Origin: Lingula anatina
Lineage: Eukaryota > Brachiopoda > Lingulata > Lingulida > Lingulidae
DNA: 64,000 nt
Direction: 5' to 3'
NCBI RefSeq assembly: GCF_001039355.2
Contig: NW_019776153.1
Coordinates: 16,134-80,133 of the forward strand
Part shown: positions 12,649 to 23,200 of the stretch, one piece after another
Position numbering within the stretch: position 1 is the stretch's first letter
Layout of the letters: each line of letters begins with the position of its first letter
Notes under the pieces: generated by a model
What the model was told of the DNA's origin: nothing
What the model saw: the letters and a program-made list of their open reading frames with translations, nothing else
Databases searched by the model: none
Position numbers and translations under genes: made by a program

Positions 12649-13365
12649 TAGGTCCAAACAAACTCCATTTGTGGGTCCTAGCGACCATTAGGGCCTACAA
12701 CCATACCTTTTTTTGAATTATTATTCTCTTCCCTTATACAGACTTGACATTTAATATGGAATATGTTTTTCCAAATCATTTTTCATCAGTTTTTCCTATT
12801 TTGTTATATATTTACCCCTATATATAACATCTGTCACATCAAAAGTACCTGCACTAGATAAATGGCAAAATTACATCTCTAACATTGGGCGCATTCAGAA
12901 CAATTTGATCCGCGGACCAAATATGGCGGCCCCACTTAAAAGCAATTGCCGACATATCACCTGATGGTCTCCTAGCCTCCACAAGCGCCGTCGCTGCAGG
13001 CTCCTAGTAATTATACCAGGGAGCCGAGGTTTTAATGGCACGTGTGGAGGCGGATCATCAGAGGATAAGGCGGCATGTTTTTTAGTTTGGTCCGCCATAT
13101 TTAGTCAGCTGATCATCTGTTCTGAATGCGGCCAGTGGCCCTGAAAAGGACCATTTTGGAAGGTGTGCACAGCCCGGTTAGCTCAGTCGGTAGAGCATGG
13201 GACTCTTAATCCCAGGGTCCTGGGTTCGAGCCCCACATTGGGCGATATGGTTCCTTTTTGTTCAATCCTGCCCCCCCTTGTTAAGATATTTTTATCACCA
13301 CCATGGAAGAATAGTATTCCGCTCCATTTGTCTGTTATGGCTTTCTTTTTCGTTAGCTTTACGCA
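12645..13365 (+). repeat. Tandem duplication, unit A (contains tRNA-Lys)
   Basis: The unit begins AAAACTAGGTCCAAACA and ends just past TGTCTGTTATGGCTTT. The same order of blocks recurs at about 13595-14265: GGTCCTAGCGACCATT, AAAAGTACC, GATAAATGGCAAAA, AACATTGGGCGCATT, the CAATTGCCGACA segment, CAGCTGATCATCTGTTCTG and the tRNA. Indels make the offset vary between about 890 and 950 bases, which implies an old direct duplication. Confidence 0.85.
13172..13244 (+). tRNA. tRNA-Lys (anticodon CTT), copy A
   Basis: The 73-base cloverleaf has acceptor stem GCCCGGT/ATTGGGC, D arm GCTC...GAGC, anticodon stem TGGGA/TCCCA with loop CTCTTAA (anticodon CTT), T loop TTCGAGC and discriminator G. The internal A box and B box (GGTTCGAGCCC) are intact. 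A T run (TTTTT, about 13255-13259) can end Pol III transcription. The first T-stem pair is C-C (CTGGG with CCCAC), a mismatch absent from copy B, so this copy may be weaker. There is no intron. Confidence 0.93.
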
Positions 13366-13594
13366 AAACATTATGCATGGATTTTGATAATTTTCAGGAT
13401 AAGTCGGAAATATTTACGCGTTGTGCATTGAATGTGCTCTTAACTAACACAATTTTTCAGTGTACAGTTCTTGGCGGAGGTCTGCGCTCTCTGAGTGCTT
13501 AGCTGCATTCAGTGGTTACATAAATATTCATCCCTCCTTTGAAACAAAAAGCATATTCGCTGCTTGGGAAAATCAACTTCAAAGGACCAGTTTG

Positions 13595-14265
13595 TCAAAA
13601 CTAGGTCCAAACAACTTACAATTGTGGGTCCTAGCGACCATTGCAACCATAGCATTTCTTTTTTAATTATTACCTTCTCTTATATATAATGATTTACTTT
13701 AATTCTTGATATATATTTAGCCCTATATGAAACATCTGTAACACCAAAAGTACCCGCACCAGATAAATGGCAAAAAATTAATCTGTTATAACTCCTTGCA
13801 AAAATACATCACTAACATTGGGCGCATTAAATATGGCAGGCCGACTCAAAAGCAATTGCCGACAAATCACCTGATTGTCACCTCGCCTCCTCAAGGCGTT
13901 GCAGGGGCTTAGCAATTAAACCTGGAAGCCGGTGTTTTATCGGTTAAATGGCACATGTGGAGGCGGTTTGTTTTTAAGTGGTGTTGGCCATAATAAGTCA
14001 GCTGATCATCTGTTCTGAATGCGGCCAGTGGCCCTGAAAAGGACCGATTTGGAAGGTATGCACAGCCCGGTTAGCTCAGTCGGTAGAGCATGGGACTCTT
14101 AATCCCAGGGTCGTGGGTTCGAGCCCCACATTGGGCGATATGATTGCTTTTTCTTGAATCCTGTCCCCTTGTTAATATATTTTTATCACCTCCGCCAAGG
14201 AAGTTTAGTATTCAGCTCCATTTGTCTGTTATGGCTTTGTTTGTCGTAAGCCTTAGTAAAAATTA
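13595..14265 (+). repeat. Tandem duplication, unit B (contains tRNA-Lys)
   Basis: This is the second copy of the 12645-13365 unit, in direct orientation and with the same order of shared blocks. It is separated from unit A by about 230 bases of unrelated sequence. Confidence 0.85.
14065..14137 (+). tRNA. tRNA-Lys (anticodon CTT), copy B
   Basis: It is identical to copy A except for one base: the T stem is fully paired (GTGGG/CCCAC). The anticodon CTT lies in loop CTCTTAA, there is no intron, and a CTTTTTC terminator follows about 11 bases downstream. This is the copy that matches the canonical animal tRNA-Lys(CTT). Confidence 0.97.
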
Positions 14266-15847
14266 GTTGAAAACAATGAAGAAATTCATATTCAATTTCA
14301 GTATGCACGGCAAGTGCTTTGGTACATGTAAAATCAAATAAAGACAAGTTCATATAATAGATTACTTTTTATTGAAATAGCCATTTTAACAAGCATGTTA
14401 AATTCATTTCTATGTAATCGGCTTTGCAAAAGGGGTGAAAAGTCAGTATTGTACGTACATCAACTTCACTTCCGATCCAGTTATTAAATTAGTTATTTTT
14501 ATTATTTCAAGGGAAATTCTTTATATATTTCTACCATCATGTCAGGCCTGTCCATTATATTGCCTGCATGTCTAAAGACTGTCAGTTGTAACATTTAGAA
14601 ATGTTTGTAAAACGTGAATAATTATGTGATGGTTCTTATAAAAAATGATACATTTGCAATTATCTTTATTATTAATGCCACCTTCTGCACGTGTTTAATG
14701 ACTAGTGCTTGTACCTTCTGTGTCATTCCATTTACATACCGCAGAACATAAAGGATTGTTTTACACGTGTGATTTTATCGCAAGGCCTTTTCGCATCCCG
14801 CGTAACACTTATCTGTACCAAAACTCTATTCTTTATCAGGGCAACAGACTGATTTTTCACAGATATTCACTGATATGTCTCTAGATAAACAAACAGCCAT
14901 TTGTCTAGGTGGCTTTTCCCATTTTTCCGTATATAATCTGCCACCCTGGTAGAGGGTACCAAAACACTTGGACTGGTAATGAGTAACTCACGTGTAAATA
15001 CACCACGGGGATTTCACTCTCTCTCACAAGTTCGCTCTTCTTGAACTAATTCAAATTAATACGTGCATCTGCTCGTGTCAAGCGCGGGGGCTCTGTTTAA
15101 GGTGCTTCCTTTAAGGAATGGCCGTGATAATCGTTTGTCACTATATTTCAAAGTATTTGGATACAGATAAGTGTAACGCACATTGTGAAAAGGACATTCG
15201 AGTCATCTGCCACGTTTTGGAATAATCTACTCTACCTGTATTTCTGTAAATAATAAGTAGAGAATGTGGCTGTTGGTACTATCGCTTATAATTATATTTT
15301 TATTTCATGTATAATATCTAAACGGACTGAACATATTTCAGTTATTAGTTCTTAGTTTTCAGCCATGTTGCTTTGTCATATTACATTGTACTAAATGTAT
15401 CATTTAGTGAGGGGGTTGGGTATCAGGTATCACTGACAGTCTCAGCGTCGAAGCTACACATGTAGATACCGAAAACTGTGTCCACAATTTTACAAACCCT
15501 AACTCCTCAACTGAAAAAATAATCTGTATACGCAACAAATCTATGAAATCTATGAAAATGAAAGACGAACAGTGAGCTCATCCGTTGATAAAGACAACTA
15601 TAAAAAAACGTAGCTCTGTTTATTCTTTCATCTTGATTGCCTTCCTGAAGACGACTGGCGAATATAGAAATTCGTCCCAGAGTCACCTTCAACTGTTAAC
15701 GTGTGTCCCCTAAATCAAAACTATTTGTAGCCTACCTCTGTGACATATGCTCTAACTTTAACTGGAAGCGGTCTTTAGATCATAAAGAAAATATTATTTC
15801 AATTGATTTTTTTTCGTTTCCTAATACTTGTCTAAGCAGTAACCATA
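14266..15847. other. Intergenic region with the chitin synthase 3' flank
   Basis: It contains the second MULE-like MITE (14828-14957) and, on the minus strand, a candidate poly(A) signal AATAAA (complement of 15619-15624) about 225 bases beyond the chitin synthase stop codon. I see no further gene. Confidence 0.5.
14828..14957. mobile_element. MULE-like MITE, copy 2
   Basis: The left end ATTCTTTATCAGGGCAACAG and the complement of the right end, ACCCTCTACCAGGGTGGCAG, are imperfect inverted repeats. The flanks are ACCAAAACTCT (14817-14827) and ACCAAAACACT (14958-14968), an 11-base direct repeat with one mismatch. The interior matches the reverse complement of copy 1 at 6738-6932. Confidence 0.72.
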
Positions 15848-17209
15848 TTATGCGGTTCTCTTGTTGATCCAGATCGGTCTATCATGTCCAAATATGATAA
15901 CCGCGTATCTTGTAAACAGCGCCTCCACGCGGTGTACGGTCATACCAACTACCTGCACGGCCAGAACGAGGCCGTATACAGCCCCAGTTATCAGCCCGTA
16001 CACGTTCAACTTAACCAAGTTAAAGTTTGCATTGAAATAAAAGACGCTGAGCAACACTAACCACAAAGCGTTGAGGATGAGCAGAGACAGCAGACAGATG
16101 TTGCGCAGGTTGCGCAAACCGGAAGCGAGTGAAGCTTGGTCCAGACCGAGGTTTACTCCTTTTCCCAAGACGATCTCGTGCATTCTCTCCCAGAACACGT
16201 GTTCCTCTATCTGCTGTTCGTTGCCGTCCAGCATGGAATGGAAGTGATCAGCGGTACATTCTACCTCAACGTCCTCGCTTTCATCCGTACTTTCGACCTC
16301 CACGACCTCTTCTATCCCGCCAACTGGCGCTGCACCTGATAGAGGAAATCCACGTAAGGTAGGCCTATGTTTAAATTATTTTAGCCATAGGTGCATATCA
16401 AATGACGGCAACATCTAACGAAATCTAGTTCCAGATTTTAAGAAACCATGTTAGAAAGACTGATCACATAATTAACTTTATTACTCAGAAGTTCAAATAC
16501 AGTACGCTATGGTTCCTACATTTTGAACTCTTAAAGCTAAATATTAATGATTTATAGGTCGCAATTCTTGTCAGTTTTTGGAGAATTTGTTCTTTTGAAA
16601 CAGAGGCAAACAGAACAAGTGTTTCAAGATAACCATATTTTTGTCTTTTTCACAAATGTTTCTTTCAATTATTAAGACAAATCACTTAACTGACCTTTCA
16701 CCGTCATATATCAATTCATCTTTACCTGATGTGGTCGAAATCCTCGATTTCCTGGAGAGAGTTTTGTGGTATTTCTTCCCTTTTCTGTTAAAACACGACA
16801 CGCGAACCTTTTTCGATTTATTCTGTAAGTGAAACAATATTTTCGGTAATTAAAATATATTACATATCCATCAATATCAGCTAAAGTTAACTGTGAAAAC
16901 AGTAAAGCAAAAAAAACATGTTGCTATTGACAGCGCAGTTTTTAACAAAACGAAATCAGTGTTAGAGCTAAACCCTCAGAAAGACTGAAGGACCTTTTAA
17001 ATTCAGACGATATTCAATATATAGTATACTCTCCACACATCGGTTGGGTTTTAATATTTTTAAATATTTAAAAAAAGCCACTTGAGTTTAAATTCTAAGG
17101 GATATAGGCCTACAGGCCTTACATTTTCCGACCGATATGTATTCTTCAGCCTTGCAATGTTACAACATACATGAACAATAATTTTAAGCATTGCTACGCC
17201 TGCCATCAG

Positions 17210-17250
<41 letters not shown>

Positions 17251-20200
17251 ATACCTAAGTTATCTTTAAAAATTCTTATACAGTAAATCAACATTAATTT
17301 CACCCTTCGTTCCTAAACTGGCATTGGCCCAGTGACGTCAACCTTGATCCATTCACATATCAAATACTTACATTATCCCTGGTCCCCCAGCTTTGATCGA
17401 CAATATTACAAATAGCGTAGATAGGTAGCAGCACCTGCATGGCTGGGAAGCCCACTAGATAAGAGATGCCGTGGGCCAGCAGAGGGCACTCTTTGGGGTG
17501 AATGATGGCGGCGTAAACAAGACTGGCGATCAGCAGCAGAATTAGATAGTATTCTTGGAATTCTACGGTGCCGCTTGATACATCTTAAATAGAAAATATA
17601 TGCTTGTTTGGTGATTTGAGGTGAGAAACCAATTTGTAATGGTTATGTAAAACCTCAAGTGTCAGTGATAGTTGAGTAGCAATAAGTCACAGGATTAGAA
17701 CGTGAAATGTCTAACAAAATACACACGAAGAGATCGCTAGTGACAAATAATAAGACTAGTTGTTGATACATTACAAGTATATCTTGTAAAGGTTTTTGCT
17801 TTAAAAACCCGGAAATATCAAAAAAATTCATTCACCTTCATTTATATCCTGTACCACATAAACAGAGCCCCCAACAACTATAGACAACATCATTAATCCC
17901 AGGATTAACGTCAAAACTAAGGATAGGCGGCACTGCAGTTTTATACTTCCAACAATGCAAACAAGGCTGTAAAGCAGCACGAGCAACCCCAAGACGGGTC
18001 CAATGATCTCAAAAGGAATGCCGTACACTATGTCGAGACCTCCTGCCAAGATAACGATGGTAGAGGCAGGAGACAGCAAAACTATTATGAACATCTGAAA
18101 GCAAAAAATTGGCGCGCAACATTAAATAATTATTTTTTCCGAGTGATATATTACATGTAGTTGAAGTCATATACTGCCACTAATACATTCTAGCAGCTAT
18201 CAACTACATTTATCATTTCACGTCGCGTTGTCCTTGAAATAGAGATATACATTTAGGCCACACTTTTTTTAATTTTATGGATGACATCCTGCGCGTGCAC
18301 CGATTTTCGTCCGTTCTCCAAAAAAAAAANTTTTCTTAAGCAGTTTTTTTTTTTTTTTGACTGTTTTTTTTTTTCGCCCGCTCGCGCCGATTTTGGGGTC
18401 CCCAGAGGATGTCATCCATAAAAATAAAAAAGCGTGGCCTTAATAGCAATTTTATTAAGATTGATTTAAAGAGTCAATATTGAAATTCGCCAATCATTGC
18501 CATTTTGTAAATAAAAGTTCATAACCTAGAAATCGTGAATACAAAGACAAATTACGCAAGGAGTGGTTCCCACCTGTAACATATAGAAGATGTAAGCCAG
18601 GCTAAAGTTATCATTTTTCTGTGCGAGTTTGAAAATATTCTTGAACACCAGCAGCATGTTGGCCATGTCGGACAGGACCCACCGGCGTCTCTGCTTCATG
18701 AATTCCTCAAAGGTGTCTGGGCAGAACGTAGAGTTATCACAGAAAGCGTTGTATTCCAGTTTCCAACCACGCAGCATCATTAGCGTGCACATCCACCTGT
18801 CCTCTCCTGGACGACAAAAAATGGGATCGGCGTTTAAGGCTGTGTTCAGATTAAAACTTATCGGTCCTGCAGGATTTATCTATCTCCTCCGGGATTCTCG
18901 CTTAAGTGAGATGTGATCAGCTCAATTGGCTGGCCAACCTCCTCCAGAAGCTACGAAAGATTGAGTGCACTTAAGCGAGAATCACTGCAAAGATAGATCG
19001 ATCCTTCTGGACTAATGAATTTTAACCTGAAAATGGCCTAAACGACATGTATGCCACCTTATGTTCAGTACCATCTTCGAATTTTTGTGATGTCACTATC
19101 CGTCTAGACAAGAAACAGATGTAGCCAGCAATTTCAGAGGATGTATAGTTTTTGAAACATTGGACCTTTTTAATCTCTTAGTTGAACTTACTTGAGAAAT
19201 GGCACAGAATTTAGATAAAACGCAAATACAAAGTGAGGATTTTCTGATCAAAACGGTACTTTCGAATGCCCCGAATTCCCCCAAACCCATGGACCTGATT
19301 AAGATGGGTATTATAGTCAGAAATAATTTGAAAAAACATCCATCTTAGGGCTCACAATGAACAACCAGTGTGGGTCTCCAAAAGGTACAGGCAGGCTTGG
19401 TAAGCAATTGCACATCTGCACACAGGCCTTTGGCTTGGGTTTAAATTTTACATGGGCTCAACAAAGCCTTCTCCACAACCAAACCTGGGCCTGCATACTA
19501 ACAACCTGTCAGCCCAGTTGGTCAAGTAGAATTACGAAGATTTAAAAAAATTATTCCCTTTCAGTCCCCCTCGCTGGCTTCATATTGAGCCCCAGCTGGG
19601 CCTCGGACAGAGATAATACCGCGGAGAAGGTTTCAAACTTAATTATACCTTCGCAATTTAAGAGCAGGTTTATAAAATTTAGTAATTATACATCAGTAAA
19701 ACGTACATTTTATAACTCATACTATAATCTAAATTGAATAATTGGAGTACTAATTGCAACATATGTTTATGTCAGTCGCTGAGTATATTCAATTTGCTGG
19801 GGTCACATAACTATATTACGGTAGCACGTGCTAAGACTGACAGTGAAATTAATGGCTCTTTTAATGTCACGAGGAGTCAATGTCTGCCATGTAATTAACG
19901 ACAATACAATATTACCAGAGACGGAGGAACATGTCGACGTATCAATATGACACACACATTTGTGCGCAAATACCCCAGCTGTTATTAACCATCAATGTAC
20001 TTTTTTGTGATAAAGGCAAATAGCTTGCAATGTTGATTGTGGTATTTCTGGGTATGGAACCTAGTGACACCCGGTGAAATATTTTCTAAGATGCCGGCCA
20101 AAAGATTAATTCCGGTATATCGGTCTCTGTTCAGTGGTCTAACGATGTATCACACAGAAATGATTTTCTTTCGTTAAAGTAATGTTTCAGTGATGCATGG

Positions 20201-23200
20201 TTACCTGTGTCCTTGATAAAGACATCAAATGGCTGCTCTGTTGGTCCTGCGTAGTGGGGAATGACGTCACGCACAGCGCTTGCGCGGTAAAGACTAAAGC
20301 AGCCGGGACAACACATCACGGAGCCGATAACATTCTGGGAACTTTTTATCATCCAAAAATCTGACAAAAAGAAAACAATCAAACAGGATGCAATTAATGA
20401 ATAACCAATATCTTGGTAATGTGTAATTATTTACTTTCTTATAAGTAACCTTTTATTGGCTGAGTTTTTTTTTTTTTTTCAATAAAAACAAAGAATTCTG
20501 AAATGTGTTTCTTCCTGTATGATCACACCCTAATAAAACATATCACCAATTAGATATCATCAATTAGAATTTCTTTTCAAAATCAAGTCTCTCTTAAAAC
20601 AAAACAGCGAGGATAATTTTCCTTTTGGGAATTTTACTGGCGCTGGTGTGCAGACTTATCACACTACACGTATTGTTTTACTTAAACTACAGTAGAACTG
20701 GTTGAATAGGAGGTTTTAGGTCAAAGATCTACCGTACCTTTTGCATATTCAAACTTTTGATACCAAACCAAGGGACCGGTCGACTGGCCGATGGGATGCG
20801 TCCTGCCGCAAGCGCCACCGAGCCGACGGTCGTGGTTGCAAAGTTTCAGGAGGTCAATGAGACTATCTTCATTAAACGCCATGTCGGCATCCGTGGCCAA
20901 GATGTAAGTGTGGTCGTCAAGAGGCATGCGGCCCAGTTGTGGAGTTCGCATTGACGGCACCGTTTTCTTAGATATACTAAACACGGTCTTTGGTTTAATA
21001 TTTTCCACCTTTGGAATTGCCTCTGTGTCAGTCTCGTCTTCGTAGCCGAGGTTCACGTGACCCGTCTCCTCTGACGTTATGGCTGAATCTTGGCGAATTA
21101 ACTGCGCTCTGGAATCCTGGTGATTTACTGGGCGTCTCGCCTTCAACATTTTACTGCTTATTTTTCGGCCTTGAGAGCGTGCAGGAACTTCGGGGTAGTT
21201 CCACGACCGGTTAGAAGAAGCCGGGAACTTTTGCGGTGGAGGAGGGGGTGGTGGCCCCACTGGTCTAGCTAGATTCGTGGAGGAAAGTCTCAACACGGTG
21301 ACAGAATTATCTAAGAAGGTTTCACTGTATTCGTAAGTTTCGTTTCCGTCGGCGTCCACAATTTTGATTGGTGGCATCATCCCGCCCACGAAGGAAGCGT
21401 CAGCGCAGGACGAGGTGTCACCTTCGTAATCTGGCCACGGTTCGGTGTCGTCTTGGAAGCGTAAGCTTCGCGGAGGAGTGTGCCCGTCGCTGCTGTCCGA
21501 ATCTGAATCGTCATCAACCTCATCGTCGTCCACACCAGTGAAGAAACCTTGGTCAGAACTGTCTCGGGGCTCAGTAAAATGCTTCAGATCCGGGTTCCTA
21601 TCCAGCATAGTTTTTAGGTAGCGTTTGTTCTCACGAAGATAATATGGAGTTGACGGGTTGTTGATTGTCGCGAATTCCTCTTCGGGTTCGGCGTTAGTGT
21701 CGCTGTCGTCGCTGTTTTTAGTTAAGGTAGCCGTGTTGGTGCGCCATTCCTGGTCGCTGGCGTAACCCACGTACAGAGAGTCGTCGGCATTGTTGTGCTT
21801 TCCTTTAATTAGGCCCTGAGCGATATCCTTGGAAATATCTCTCATTAGTCTATAGTTCAAAATATAAGCCATGTACATAACCTGGCTCCACCTTTTCTTT
21901 GATTTTACTTTCGTAGAGTCTTTCAGGTGGATGAAGAAAGGCATCCCGCCTGGAAGAACCCAGTTTAATTGGAGTCCGTAAGGAGTTAAAAGTTCGTTGC
22001 CTTGGTGAAGACTGACCTCCATCTTTGAATGCAACAGTGAAATCATCTGCGTTGCGAATTCGGTCACGTGATTGTCGGAGACGCCGTTGTCAAGAAAGAT
22101 ATGGGCCTCTAGGTATACATGCTTCAGTTTCTCTGTGGCGGAGATTTTGTGAAGGCTGGATAAAAGTCTTGCCATTTCAAACTCCGCTTCTCTGTACATT
22201 GTCGTACAGATAAACACGCGACTTTTCTCTGCGCGCGCGGGGTCTGTCACATGCGCCTTACACGTGAAGCCATCATACTTATAGTTCAGTATGAAATGTT
22301 GGTCTAAAAAGACACTGTTGAAAGTGGGCTGGATGAAAAGTTCCTCCATGGGCTTTAGCAAAATTCCCGAGTTTCGGTTCAAATCCTTGCCTTTGATTAA
22401 CAACGGAGCAAGCCACGCCATGGCGGCAAGACCAAAAGCACACCACACCCAGAGACCGCCGGTGGTACAGATTAATGGATCGAGCACTCCTCTACTTGCA
22501 GAGCACACCAAGATCCCCAGAAGTATGGCAAGGGGCGTGGCTATGATGGAGGGCAGGGTCATCCCTAATATGGGCATACAAAGGGTGGTGGCTACGAATG
22601 ACATGACATGTGCCACAGCTGTGCTGGAGAAATGGATCAAGAGCGGGTAGAACACAACCGGTTCATAACATCCATATAGCCCGTCAGTTAGTTTCACGTA
22701 GAAATTAGCGTTGAGTATCACGCTCTCGCGCATTCTTATCACCATTATAATGCTAAAACCGACGATGAGTATAATGATCTTAAAGACAGTATACAAAGCG
22801 GTCGCCTTCCAGCGTCCTAGAAAAGTGTCCTCGTGGGACTTAACGATATAAACTTGCACCTTTGGGCTCCAAGCCAAGGACAGTATGAGCAAACACGTCG
22901 GCAAGCAAAGCGCTTGGAACCATGGTAACGCTGACGTCAGAGCCACGATTCCTGCTATGGCACATGTAGACCACACCCCGCTGAATCCTATCACGGTTTT
23001 TAACACGCGCTTCCAGTTGGCTTCGTATGTGTGAGGGGACTCCCTTTCCTGGAGACCCTCGGGTTTGGCCATGGTAAAATTGCCGTCGTATTTAACTGCC
23101 TGGTTTCGGGCATTCATAGCCTGGATCTATGGAAGGGATGAAAATGTTCGTTTTGGTTTCATAATTTATATGTTAAATCTTGACGTTACGGAAGAACATT

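Noticed and set aside
12895-13098. Minus-strand ORF of 67 codons upstream of tRNA copy A
   Set aside because: The corresponding part of tandem unit B does not keep the frame, so it is not under coding selection.
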